From: Actimicrobium sp047621345
Lineage (GTDB): Bacteria > Pseudomonadota > Gammaproteobacteria > Burkholderiales > Burkholderiaceae_D
DNA length: 64,000 nt
Assembly: GCA_047621345.1 (NCBI GenBank)
Contig: JBLHLW010000006.1
Coordinates: 25,641 to 89,640 of the forward strand
Direction: 5' to 3'
A program made the translations under genes and the position numbers. How positions within the stretch are numbered: the first letter of the stretch is position 1; each line of letters opens with the position of its first letter. Below are positions 26,204 to 34,614 of the stretch, one piece after another. The notes beneath the pieces were generated by a model. That model was not told the DNA's origin and did not search any database. It saw nothing but the letters and a program-made list of their open reading frames with translations.

Positions 26204-27218
26204 CCTGATTGTTGCCCGCCCGGAGGGCCTGTATTGCGTACCGGGACAGTTCTACATCGACCCGTGGCGCAAGGTCGATCGCGCCGTGATCACGCATGGT
26301 CACGCCGACCATGCGCGCACCGGCCACGCCCACTATCTGGCCACCACCAGCGGTGCAGGCATCCTGCATAGTCGCCTGGGAAAGATCAATTTGCAGACAC
26401 TGGCCTATGGCGAGACGTTGCTGCACAACGGCGTGACGATTTCGCTGCATCCGGCTGGGCATGTGCTCGGTTCGGCACAGGTACGCATCGACTACAAAGG
26501 AGAAGTCTGGGTTGCCTCGGGCGACTACAAGGTCGAGGCAGATGCCACCTGCGCCGCCTTCGAACCGATCCGTTGCGACACCTTCATTACCGAATCCACG
26601 TTCGGCCTGCCGATTTATCGCTGGCAACCGCAACAGGACGTCTTCGACGACATCAACGACTGGTGGCGCGCCAATGCCGCCGATGGTCGTGCCAGTGTGC
26701 TGTTCTGCTACTCGTTCGGCAAAGCGCAGCGCGTACTGAGTGGCGTCGACCACACCATCGGCCCCATCATTTGCCACAGCGCCGCAGAGCCATTGAATCG
26801 CGTCTACCGTGCCGCCGGCGTCGCCCTGCCCGACACACAACTTCTCACCGACATCACTGACAAGGCCGACCTGAAACGTGCATTGGTACTGGCGCCACCG
26901 GCAACGGCCGGTTCGCCATGGCTCAAACGCTTTGGCGATTACAGCGATGCCTTTGCCAGCGGCTGGATGCTGTTGCGTGGCGCGCGGCGACGGCGCGCCG
27001 TCGATCGCGGGTTCGTGCTGTCAGATCACGCCGACTGGCCCGGTCTGATGCAAGCAATCAAGGCGACCGGCGCGCAGCGCGTCATCGTCACCCATGGACA
27101 GGTTGGCGTAATGGTGCGCTGGCTTCAGCAAAACGGCTTGGAGGCGGGTGCTTTCCAGACCGAATATGGCGTCGAAGAAGACGATGCCCAGCCAGCGCCG
27201 GTGGTGGTCGATGCGTGA
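26196..27218 (+). CDS. Ligase-associated metallo-beta-lactamase-fold DNA exonuclease
   Basis: A 340-residue MBL/beta-CASP enzyme with the metal-binding motif VITHGHADHARTGH, a second His in SLHPAGHVLGSAQ, Asp in ASGDYK, and the beta-CASP segment SVLFCYSFGKAQRVL. The C-terminus has DRGFVLSDHADWPGL and RVIVTHGQ. It matches the exonuclease of the DNA-repair gene set in which Exo, an ATP-dependent ligase, an Lhr-core helicase and a metallophosphoesterase are co-encoded. Here the ligase follows with an ATGCGTGA overlap, but helicase and phosphoesterase are missing. Confidence 0.88.
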   Translation: MADLIVARPEGLYCVPGQFYIDPWRKVDRAVITHGHADHARTGHAHYLATTSGAGILHSRLGKINLQTLAYGETLLHNGVTISLHPAGHVLGSAQVRIDYKGEVWVASGDYKVEADATCAAFEPIRCDTFITESTFGLPIYRWQPQQDVFDDINDWWRANAADGRASVLFCYSFGKAQRVLSGVDHTIGPIICHSAAEPLNRVYRAAGVALPDTQLLTDITDKADLKRALVLAPPATAGSPWLKRFGDYSDAFASGWMLLRGARRRRAVDRGFVLSDHADWPGLMQAIKATGAQRVIVTHGQVGVMVRWLQQNGLEAGAFQTEYGVEEDDAQPAPVVVDA

Positions 27219-28830
27219 ATTTGCCAGGCTCTACGACGCGCTCGATGCGACCACCTCGACCACCCGCAAGCTGGCGCAACTGGTGGTCTACTTTCGCACC
27301 GCGGCACCGGAAAACGCCGCTTGGGCAGTCTATTTTTTCGCTGGGGGCAAGCCGCGTCAGGCGGTGCCGACCAAGCTGCTGCGGCAGTTTGCGACCGAAG
27401 CGGCCGGCCTTGATGACTGGCTGTTCGACGAGTGTTACCACGCCGTCGGCGATCTGGCCGAAACCATCGCCCACATCTTGCCAGTGGCGCAACGGCGCAG
27501 CGAACTGGGACTCGCACGCTGGATGGACGAACGCATCACGCCGTTGCGCGGCGCGCCACCGGAGACGATCCGTACGGCGATACTGGGTTACTGGGATGAA
27601 CTGGAACCGCGCGAACGTTTTTTGCTGATCAAGCTGATTGGCGGCGGCTTCCGGGTTGGTGTATCGAAGTTGCTAGTCACGCGCGCGCTGGCCGAAGTCG
27701 CTGCGCTCGACAGCAAACTGATCGCGCAACGCCTGATGGGCTGGACCGATGTCCGCCAGCGGCCAAGCGCGGCGCGTTTTACGGCGCTGATCGCACCAAC
27801 CTCGGATCAAGAGCAGGCACTGCGCGGTGGCCAGCCGTTTCCGTTTTTTCTGGCGCATCCGCTGCAGGCCGATCCCGCATCGCTAGGTCCGATCGCCCGC
27901 TGGCAAGCCGAGTGGAAATACGATGGCATCCGCGCCCAACTCGTCCGTCGCGATGGCCAGACCTGGGTCTGGTCGCGCGGCGAAGAATTGATCAGCGAGA
28001 GCCTTCCTGAAATCGCGGCAATCGCGTTGCCCGACGGCACCGTCATTGACGGCGAAATTCTGATCTGGGGCACGGAGACCCATGCGCCTTTTTCCGAGTT
28101 ACAAAAACGTCTCGGCCGTAAAACCCTGAGCGCAAAATTGCTCGCTGAATTGCCAGCCGTACTCATCGCTTATGACGTGCTCGAATATGGCGGCATCGAT
28201 CTGCGCGAGCAGCCACAATCGGCGCGGCGCGCAGTACTCGACAAGGTGGTCGCCCGTGTCGATTCCACCCAGTTGAAACTTTCGCCGTTAATTGTCGCTG
28301 CTGACTGGGAAGCACTGGCCACCCTGCGCGCACAGTCCCGCGCCCGCGCCGTCGAGGGCATGATGCTCAAGGCAATCGATGCCCAATACGGTGTCGGCCG
28401 GACCAAAGATGTTGGCGTCTGGTGGAAATGGAAAGTCGATCCGTACAGCATCGATGCCGTGCTGATTTACGCCCAAAGCGGGCACGGACGGCGCGCCTCG
28501 CTCTACACCGACTACACCTTTGCCGTCTGGGATGTGGCCGACGATGGCAGCCGCACCTTGGTGCCATTTGCCAAAGCCTATTCCGGCCTGACCGATGCCG
28601 AGATCGCAATCGTCGATGCACGCATCCGCAAGACCACGATTGAAAAATTCGGGCCGGTGCGCAGCGTCACGCCAACGCTGGTGTTTGAAATCGGCTTCGA
28701 AGGCATTGGCCGGTCACCGCGCCACAAGTCGGGTATCGCGGTGCGTTTTCCGCGCATGTTACGCCTGCGCGATGACAAGCCGATCGATGAAGCAGATACG
28801 CTGCAGACGCTGATCGGCTTGCTCGCCTAA
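27211..28830 (+). CDS. ATP-dependent DNA ligase
   Basis: A 539-residue ligase. Residues about 1-190 are the helical DNA-binding domain. The nucleotidyltransferase domain holds the adenylated Lys236 in EWKYDGIRAQL, followed by RGEELISESLPEI, GTVIDGEILIW, EGMMLKAIDAQYGVGR and WWKWKVDPYSIDAVLIYAQ. An OB-fold C-terminal domain ends near FEIGFEGIGRSPRHKSGIAVRFPR. It seals DNA nicks using ATP, apart from the essential NAD+-dependent LigA. The start at 27211 overlaps the exonuclease stop by 8 bases, and the stop overlaps the convergent fbpC gene by 4 bases. Confidence 0.93.
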   Translation: MREFARLYDALDATTSTTRKLAQLVVYFRTAAPENAAWAVYFFAGGKPRQAVPTKLLRQFATEAAGLDDWLFDECYHAVGDLAETIAHILPVAQRRSELGLARWMDERITPLRGAPPETIRTAILGYWDELEPRERFLLIKLIGGGFRVGVSKLLVTRALAEVAALDSKLIAQRLMGWTDVRQRPSAARFTALIAPTSDQEQALRGGQPFPFFLAHPLQADPASLGPIARWQAEWKYDGIRAQLVRRDGQTWVWSRGEELISESLPEIAAIALPDGTVIDGEILIWGTETHAPFSELQKRLGRKTLSAKLLAELPAVLIAYDVLEYGGIDLREQPQSARRAVLDKVVARVDSTQLKLSPLIVAADWEALATLRAQSRARAVEGMMLKAIDAQYGVGRTKDVGVWWKWKVDPYSIDAVLIYAQSGHGRRASLYTDYTFAVWDVADDGSRTLVPFAKAYSGLTDAEIAIVDARIRKTTIEKFGPVRSVTPTLVFEIGFEGIGRSPRHKSGIAVRFPRMLRLRDDKPIDEADTLQTLIGLLA

Positions 28831-29900
28831 GATCCCTCGTCGGCCCGGAACACCACAACGTGATCAACACCGAGCCGAATACCGATACGCTCACCGATCG
28901 CATGATTGTGGTGACTAGGAACCATTGACAGCACGTGCATGCCGCTGACGAGCTTCAATGTGTAGAGGAATTCTGCCCCGCGAAAAGCCTTCGCCAGCAC
29001 TTCTGCCTGGAGCGGACTGGCATCGTCATGCACAACATCGTCCGGGCGCAGCAGGACAGTCACGCGTTTACCGACTTTACGCGCAATCGCATCCGCATCG
29101 CCGCCAGCGAGCATGTTGCTCGACAGGATGCCTAATTCGATCTGGATGCGGCTAGCGCTGATGACTTCGCCCGGCAAGAACACGCCCTGCCCGACAAAAT
29201 CAGCGACGAAGCGGTTTGCCGGTTGGTGGTAAAGGTTGTATGGCGTATCCCATTGCTGGATGCGACCCTCGTGCATGACCCCGATTTCGTCAGCAATGGT
29301 GAAGGCCTCATGCTGATCATGCGTGACCAGGATCGCAGTGATGCCTTCGGCAGCGAGGATACTACGCACCTCCAATGCCAAGCGCTCACGCAATTCAACA
29401 TCCAGATTCGAAAACGGTTCGTCAAGCAACAGCAGCCGTGGACGAGGTGCCAACGCGCGGGCCAGAGCGACCCGTTGTTGCTGGCCGCCCGACAATTCAT
29501 GCGGAAATTTCTTACCCTGGCCGGCCAGACCAACGGTCTCTAGCAGCTCCTGCACCCGCGCCTGCTGCGTTGCCATGGAACTACCGCGCAAGCCGAAGGC
29601 GATGTTCGCGGCCACGTCCAGATGCGGAAACAGCGCGTAGTCCTGAAACACCATGCCGATGCGACGACGCTCGGCCTCCACATGCATGGCCGGACTGCTG
29701 AGAACGTCACCAGCCACCCGGATCGTGCCACTGCTGACTGTTTCAAATCCGGCGATACAGCGCAATACCGTGGTCTTGCCGCAACCGGAGGGACCCAGCA
29801 GGCAGCCGATCGCACCGGCGGGTAGCCGCAATGACAATTGTTCGACCACTTTTTGCGCGCCATAGGCGTAACTCACGTCCTGCAATTCCAATAAAGCCAT
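28827..29900 (-). CDS. fbpC: Ferric-iron ABC importer, ATP-binding protein
   Basis: A 357-residue ATPase. The N-terminal 240 residues have Walker A GPSGCGKTTVL, Q-loop MVFQDYALFPHLDV, signature LSGGQQQRVALARAL and Walker B LLLLDEPFSNLD, with the H-loop in LVTHDQHEAFT. The remaining about 115 residues are a TOBE-like regulatory domain (RVTVLLRPDDVVHDD). This is the CysA/FbpC/PotA class. With the divergent permease and binding protein it forms a complete ferric importer split into three transcription directions. Confidence 0.9.
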   Translation of the reverse strand: MALLELQDVSYAYGAQKVVEQLSLRLPAGAIGCLLGPSGCGKTTVLRCIAGFETVSSGTIRVAGDVLSSPAMHVEAERRRIGMVFQDYALFPHLDVAANIAFGLRGSSMATQQARVQELLETVGLAGQGKKFPHELSGGQQQRVALARALAPRPRLLLLDEPFSNLDVELRERLALEVRSILAAEGITAILVTHDQHEAFTIADEIGVMHEGRIQQWDTPYNLYHQPANRFVADFVGQGVFLPGEVISASRIQIELGILSSNMLAGGDADAIARKVGKRVTVLLRPDDVVHDDASPLQAEVLAKAFRGAEFLYTLKLVSGMHVLSMVPSHHNHAIGERIGIRLGVDHVVVFRADEGS

Positions 29901-29930
29901 TGCGCCGCCCGATTAATAGAGAGGGTCAAT

Positions 29931-29936
29931 TATAAT
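29931..29936 (+). promoter_or_regulatory. Candidate -10 element before the ferric permease gene
   Basis: A consensus TATAAT hexamer lies 32 bases before the permease start, in the short divergent gap between fbpC and fbpB. A matching -35 is not convincing, and no clear Fur box was found by eye in this gap. Confidence 0.4.
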
Positions 29937-29968
29937 TCGCCTTTTGATAAAGGCTTATTTTGCAGACC

Positions 29969-31636
29969 ATGACGACAACCATTGCGCGCACAGCGCCGCG
30001 TCGAAACTGGTCACTGCTGGGCATACTGGCCATTCTTATCGCCGCACTGGTAGCGTTGCCAATCTTGAGCGTCGTCGCCAATCTGTTTGCTGCCGGTGAT
30101 GGGTCCGATACCTGGGATCACTTAGCCTCGACTGTTTTGCCGACCTATATTGCCAATACATTAATCTTATGCATCGGCGTGTCGATTGGCGTCATTTTGA
30201 TCGGGGTTTCGACCGCCTGGCTGGTCAGTGTCCATACCTTTCCAGGGCGACGCATCTTCGAATGGGCGCTAGTCCTGCCGATGGCCGTACCCGCTTACGT
30301 GATGGCCTACACCTATACCGACTTCCTGCAAGTCGTCGGGCCAGTACAAACCTGGTTGCGCGATGGCCTCGGCTGGGAAATAGGCCAGTACTGGTTTCCT
30401 GATGTGCGCACACTAGGCGGGGCGGTCGCCGTATTTATTTTTGTGCTGTATCCGTACGTCTACCTGCTGGCACGCGCTGCCTTTCTGGAACGCGCCAGTG
30501 GCATGCTCGAAGTCGGCCGTTCGCTGGGACTGGGAGCGTGGCAAAGTTTTTTCCGAATTTCACTGCCGCTGGCGCGCCCTGCTATTGCCGCCGGCACCTC
30601 GTTGGCCCTGATGGAAACGCTAGCTGACTATGGCGCAGTATCGTATTTCGGCGTTACCACCTTCACCACGGGCATTTACCGGGCGTGGTTTTCACTGGGA
30701 GATCATGTCGCCGCAGCACAACTGGCAACCGGGCTGTTGTGCTTCGTTGCACTGATCCTTTTTCTGGAGCGTTTTTCCCGCGGTCGTGCGCGCTTCAACA
30801 ATACCACCGGACGCAATCGTCCGCATACCGGCAACCGTCTGCGTGGCTGGAAAGGTCCTGGCGCAGCGCTGTATTGCCTCATTCCACTGACACTCGGCTT
30901 TCTGCTGCCGGCTGGCTTGCTGTTGCGCATGGCGCTCAGTGGTGGCGACGCGCAGTTTGGTGCACGCTTCCTGATACTGGCACGTAACAGCTTCATACTC
31001 GCCGCAGTCACTGCGCTGGTGGCGGTGCTGATCGCGGTATTGCTCGCGTACAGCGCACGCTTGTCGCGACGCGTCTGGCCGCGACTGCTGAACCGGATCG
31101 TCGGTCTGGGCTATGCGTTCCCGGGATCGGTCATTGCCGTCGGCGTACTCATCCCGGTGACACGACTCGACGCATGGCTGGCTGCCAGCATCCTTTCATG
31201 GACGGGCCACAATCCGGGATTGCTGCTGACCGGCGGCATTGCGGCACTGGTTTATGCCTACCTCGTGCGCTTTCTGACGGTCTCGCTGCAAACCGTCGAA
31301 ACCAGCCTGAGCAAGATCACCCCGTCGATGGATGATGCTGCCCGTTCGCTCGGCTATGGCCAGACTGGTACGCTGTGGCACATTCATCTGCCGCTGCTGC
31401 GGGGATCGCTACTCACTGCCGGCTTGCTGGTATTCGTCGATGTGATGAAGGAGTTGCCAGCCACGCTGGTGATGCGCCCATTCAACTTTGATACGCTCGC
31501 CACACAGGCATTCACGCTAGCTTCGGATGAAAGGTTGGGCGAAGCCTCGACCGCGTCACTGGCCATCGTTGCCGTCGGCGTCTTGCCGCTGATTCTGGTG
31601 TCATGGCAAATTACACGCAGCAAAAAAAGCGGATAA
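29969..31636 (+). CDS. fbpB: Ferric-iron ABC importer, fused permease
   Basis: A 555-residue permease with about twelve membrane helices, made of two binding-protein-dependent permease modules. Each module has an EAA-type loop: LEVGRSLGLGAWQSFFRISLPLARPAIAAG in the first and DDAARSLGYGQTGTLWHIHLPLLRGSLL in the second. Fused double permeases of this size are typical of the FbpB/SfuB ferric systems. The ATG at 29969 is used; a TTG 9 bases earlier also opens the frame. It ends at a bidirectional terminator shared with the convergent binding-protein gene. Confidence 0.92.
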   Translation: MTTTIARTAPRRNWSLLGILAILIAALVALPILSVVANLFAAGDGSDTWDHLASTVLPTYIANTLILCIGVSIGVILIGVSTAWLVSVHTFPGRRIFEWALVLPMAVPAYVMAYTYTDFLQVVGPVQTWLRDGLGWEIGQYWFPDVRTLGGAVAVFIFVLYPYVYLLARAAFLERASGMLEVGRSLGLGAWQSFFRISLPLARPAIAAGTSLALMETLADYGAVSYFGVTTFTTGIYRAWFSLGDHVAAAQLATGLLCFVALILFLERFSRGRARFNNTTGRNRPHTGNRLRGWKGPGAALYCLIPLTLGFLLPAGLLLRMALSGGDAQFGARFLILARNSFILAAVTALVAVLIAVLLAYSARLSRRVWPRLLNRIVGLGYAFPGSVIAVGVLIPVTRLDAWLAASILSWTGHNPGLLLTGGIAALVYAYLVRFLTVSLQTVETSLSKITPSMDDAARSLGYGQTGTLWHIHLPLLRGSLLTAGLLVFVDVMKELPATLVMRPFNFDTLATQAFTLASDERLGEASTASLAIVAVGVLPLILVSWQITRSKKSG

Positions 31637-31664
31637 AAAAAAGGCGCCGCAGCGCCTTTTTTTT
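31635..31664. terminator. Bidirectional terminator between fbpB and fbpA
   Basis: A GGCGC/GCGCC stem (31643-31647 and 31652-31656) with a CGCA loop is flanked by eight A on the left and eight T on the right, so the A/T tracts extend the pairing and give a T-run on both strands. It sits exactly between two convergent stop codons. Confidence 0.9.
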
Positions 31665-31675
31665 ACTACCGGCCT

Positions 31676-32692
31676 TTATTTCCAGCCAGCCCGATCATAA
31701 ATCTTTTGCACTTCGTTCTGGTTTTTCGCCAGCACGCCAACATTGAGCGTCTCGGGCTTGAACTTGCCCATTTGCTCGAGCGCCGGATTGCTGATCTTTA
31801 CGCCAGTCACTACTGGCCACTCATTGTTGCCATCCGCGAAGTACACTTGCGCCTGGTCCGACGCCAGATATTCAAGGAACTTCACAGCCGCTTGCTTGTG
31901 CGGCGCATTTTTCAGCATGCCGCCACCAGAAATATTAACGTGCGTACCGGTCGTTGCCTGATTCGGCCAGACGATCCCGACCGACGCCATCACCTTGCGA
32001 TCTTCCGGCTTGTCCGAACGCATCAACCGCGCGATGTAATACGAATTGGCCAGTGCTACGCCGCATTCACCAGCAGCGACCGCCCTGATCTGATCGGTGT
32101 CGCCACCCTTGGGCGAACGGGCAAAATTATTCACCATGCCCGTGGCCCAGGCGGTCGCTTTTTCTTCGCCCTGGTGTGCCAGGAACGAGGCGCCTAGCGA
32201 CAGGTTGTAAGGATGCGATCCCGAACGGACACAGACCTTGCCCTTGAGCCGCGGATTAGCGAGGTCTTCGTAGGTCTGGATGTCGGCAGAATTCATCGTC
32301 GCCTTGTTGTAGACGATGACGCGGGCGCGAGTAGAAAACGCATACCAGTCATCCGTACGAAGGTTAGCCGGAATACGTTCGGCCAACAATTTCGAGCCAG
32401 TCGAGCCAAACAGGTTGAGCTCATCTGCCTTGGCCAGTCGCGCCGCGTCAACGGTAATGAAGACATCAGCCGGGCTATTGATACCTTCGTTCTTGATTCG
32501 CTCCAGTAATTCATTTTCACCCGCTTCAATACGGTTGACCTTGATACCGGTTTGCTTCGTGAAATTTCCGTACAACGCCTCATCGGTCTGATAATGCCGT
32601 GCCGAATAAATGTTGACGACATTTTCCTGCGCGACTGCAGGGATCGCAGCCAGAATGAACAATGATGTTACAGCTGCGCTAATTGGATTCAT
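31676..32692 (-). CDS. fbpA: Ferric-iron ABC importer, periplasmic binding protein
   Basis: A 338-residue secreted protein with a signal peptide (LFILAAIPAVAQ). The mature protein begins VVNIYSARHYQTDEALYGNF and contains ADVFITVDAARLAKADE and NSYYIARLM, the double tyrosine that binds ferric ion in the FbpA/SfuA (FutA-like) class, plus WPNQATTGTHVNISGGGM. It delivers Fe3+ to the fbpB permease. It is convergent to fbpB. No Fur site could be recognised in the 165 bases upstream. Confidence 0.92.
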   Translation of the reverse strand: MNPISAAVTSLFILAAIPAVAQENVVNIYSARHYQTDEALYGNFTKQTGIKVNRIEAGENELLERIKNEGINSPADVFITVDAARLAKADELNLFGSTGSKLLAERIPANLRTDDWYAFSTRARVIVYNKATMNSADIQTYEDLANPRLKGKVCVRSGSHPYNLSLGASFLAHQGEEKATAWATGMVNNFARSPKGGDTDQIRAVAAGECGVALANSYYIARLMRSDKPEDRKVMASVGIVWPNQATTGTHVNISGGGMLKNAPHKQAAVKFLEYLASDQAQVYFADGNNEWPVVTGVKISNPALEQMGKFKPETLNVGVLAKNQNEVQKIYDRAGWK

Positions 32693-32821
32693 GGAGTCCG
32701 CCAGTTAAAAAGAGATGACTAGCGTAACAAAGATAGCCTGCGAATGCAAACCACTCGCATCCACAGTGAATTGTTAGTACGGCAATCCTCGAACTCCGGC
32801 AGTGAGCACTGCTCGCTCGCT

Positions 32822-32827
32822 TATAAT
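32822..32827 (+). promoter_or_regulatory. Candidate -10 element before the PhnA-like gene
   Basis: TATAAT at 36 bases before the GTG start. The -35 region is poor. It fits the position expected for the promoter of the 32858-34614 gene run. Confidence 0.4.
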
Positions 32828-32857
32828 GCGGCGCTTGAACCAAACAAGGATTTACTC

Positions 32858-33070
32858 GTGGACGTAAAAGATAGCAACGGCAACCTGTTGGCAGACGGTG
32901 ATTCGGTCAGTCTCATCAAGGACCTCAAAGTCAAGGGCACTTCGGTCACCCTCAAGCGCGGCACCATTGCCAAAAATATCCGGCTAACTGATGACCCGGA
33001 AGAAGTCGAATGCAATGTCGACAAGGTCAAGGGACTGGTCCTGAAAACCTGCTTCCTGAAAAAAGCCTGA
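32858..33070 (+). CDS. Short PhnA/YjdM-type protein
   Basis: A 70-residue protein matching the C-terminal domain of the PhnA (YjdM) family: VKDSNGNLLADGDSVSLIKDLKVKGTS and IAKNIRLTDDPEEVEC, ending LVLKTCFLKK. Full-length members have an added N-terminal zinc ribbon, which is absent here; short forms are known. Despite its history the family is not proven to act in phosphonate use. The GTG start at 32858 is set by AAGGA at 32846-32850; the frame is open upstream without similarity. Confidence 0.78.
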   Translation: MDVKDSNGNLLADGDSVSLIKDLKVKGTSVTLKRGTIAKNIRLTDDPEEVECNVDKVKGLVLKTCFLKKA

Positions 33071-33084
33071 TTGTCACCACTCCC

Positions 33085-33669
33085 GTGGACATCGACACGA
33101 CTGCAGTCAACAGTTTAAGGCACCGTTTTGGCGAGCACGAGCAAGTCTGGCTGTTTGGCTATGGCTCGCTCATCTTCAAGGCGGACTTCCCGTACCTCGA
33201 GCGCAAACAAGCAAGTATCAGTGGTCATGTGCGGCGCTTCTGGCAAGGCTCGCATGATCATCGCGGCACGCCAGAATTTCCGGGACGCGTCGTGACGCTG
33301 GCACCGCAAACCGGCGCAATCTGTTCCGGTATGGCGTATCTGATCCGACCTGACGTATTCAGCCATCTCGACCACCGTGAAAAAAATGGCTACCTGAGAT
33401 TCAGCACCACCCTGACCTTTGGCGATGACAGCACCGCGCAAGGACTGGTGTATATTGCCGATCCGAACAATGCCGCTTACCTGGGTCCGGCTACCGACGG
33501 CGCGATCGCACGCCAGATTGCCGCGGCCACCGGACCGAGTGGACGTAACCGGGATTACCTGACCGAATTGGCCGATGCACTAGTCGTGCTCGGCACCACT
33601 GACCTGCACGTGCAAGCCCTGATGGCTTGCCTGCCCCCTGACTCATCCACCGATACGACCGATTCCTGA
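33085..33669 (+). CDS. ChaC-like gamma-glutamylcyclotransferase
   Basis: A 194-residue protein of the ChaC family: VWLFGYGSLIFKADFPYLERK holds the YGSL substrate-binding loop, followed by FWQGSHDHRGTPEFPGRVVTL and the LDHREKNGY segment that carries the catalytic Glu. C-terminal GRNRDYLTELADAL is also typical. ChaC enzymes cleave glutathione to 5-oxoproline and Cys-Gly. No ATG gives the right N-terminus; GTG 33085 is the best call though its ribosome binding site is weak. Its stop overlaps the next start (TGATG). Confidence 0.85.
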   Translation: MDIDTTAVNSLRHRFGEHEQVWLFGYGSLIFKADFPYLERKQASISGHVRRFWQGSHDHRGTPEFPGRVVTLAPQTGAICSGMAYLIRPDVFSHLDHREKNGYLRFSTTLTFGDDSTAQGLVYIADPNNAAYLGPATDGAIARQIAAATGPSGRNRDYLTELADALVVLGTTDLHVQALMACLPPDSSTDTTDS

Positions 33670-34148
33670 TGAATATTCTCTATTTAGATTTCAATGGTGT
33701 ACTGCACGACAGCATGGTTATGCGCAACCGTAAGCGCGGTCTTTACCTGGCCAAGGCGGAACGGAGTTTCTTTGAATGGATGCCCATTCTCGATGAACTG
33801 CTCACCCCTTATCCGGAGCTGAAGATCGTGCTATCAACAAGCTGGGTACGCGCAGTCAGTTTCGACACCGCCAAGTACGATCTGTCGCCAAGCTTGCAGG
33901 ATCGCGTGATCGGATCGACCTTCCATCATCCCGGCCTGTCACAAACTGCCTTCGACACGATGTCGCGCGGCTTGCAGGTTCTGGGCGACGTCGAACGACG
34001 CAAACCGGCAAACTGGTTCGCCATCGACGATGATGCCTTCGGCTGGCCTGCCGCGTACCGCAACAAGCTCGTCGAAACCAAACCAGACCTCGGGTTGAGT
34101 GATCCTGCAGCGCAGGATGCCGTGCGATCGATGCTAGCAGCACTGTAA
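33669..34148 (+). CDS. Small HAD-domain protein
   Basis: A 159-residue protein with HAD motif I modified as LYLDFNGVLHDS (Asp-x-Asn rather than Asp-x-Asp), motif II LSTSWVRAV and a late acidic pair in WFAIDDDAFGW. It resembles the HAD domain family grouped with 'Swiss Army Knife' RNA repair proteins. The second motif I Asp is replaced by Asn, so phosphatase activity may differ. It is translationally coupled to the ChaC-like gene and followed 4 bases later by ydcZ. Function unknown. Confidence 0.65.
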   Translation: MNILYLDFNGVLHDSMVMRNRKRGLYLAKAERSFFEWMPILDELLTPYPELKIVLSTSWVRAVSFDTAKYDLSPSLQDRVIGSTFHHPGLSQTAFDTMSRGLQVLGDVERRKPANWFAIDDDAFGWPAAYRNKLVETKPDLGLSDPAAQDAVRSMLAAL

Positions 34149-34152
34149 ACCA

Positions 34153-34614
34153 ATGAACAGCTTGCTCTATGGCCTGGCATTCCTTGCCGGTGCAGCAATT
34201 TCGATGCAGGCCGCCATCAATGGCCGACTGGCATTAAATATCGGTGGCAATACCGTGATTGCTGCCTTGATTTCATTTTGTATAGGCACGCTGGTCCTGA
34301 CCCTTGCGGCGATTTCGCGAGGTGGCATCGGCAATAGTCTCGCCACCCTGCCAAGCCAACCGCCGTGGGTATTTGCCGGTGGCGTGCTGGGGGCGGGTTT
34401 CCTTTTCACGACCGCCTTCCTTGCTCCCCGCATCGGCCTGACCAGCATGCTGGTGCTGATCATCGCGGGACAATTACTGATGTCGATCGCGATCGACAAT
34501 TTCGGGCTGTTGGGCTCGGCCTTGCGCCCTGTCTCACCGGTGCGACTGACCGGTGTTGTGGTGGTGCTGGGCGGGGTGCTACTGACCTTGTTCCGTGATC
34601 GGATCGGCAAGTAA
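34153..34614 (+). CDS. YdcZ-type DMT transporter
   Basis: A 153-residue membrane protein with five helices, matching the single-repeat YdcZ group of DMT transporters (LYGLAFLAGAAISMQAAINGRLA; ALISFCIGTLVLTLAA; GGVLGAGFLFTTAFLAPRIGL; ALRPVSPVRLTGVVVVLGGVLL). Such half-size proteins act as homo- or heterodimers; substrate unknown. The stop codon and last Lys codon lie within the first unit of the downstream tandem repeat array. Confidence 0.85.
   Translation: MNSLLYGLAFLAGAAISMQAAINGRLALNIGGNTVIAALISFCIGTLVLTLAAISRGGIGNSLATLPSQPPWVFAGGVLGAGFLFTTAFLAPRIGLTSMLVLIIAGQLLMSIAIDNFGLLGSALRPVSPVRLTGVVVVLGGVLLTLFRDRIGK

Noticed and set aside
29901..29968. Fur box between fbpC and fbpB
   Set aside because: Only weak resemblance to the Fur consensus was visible; not supported by eye.
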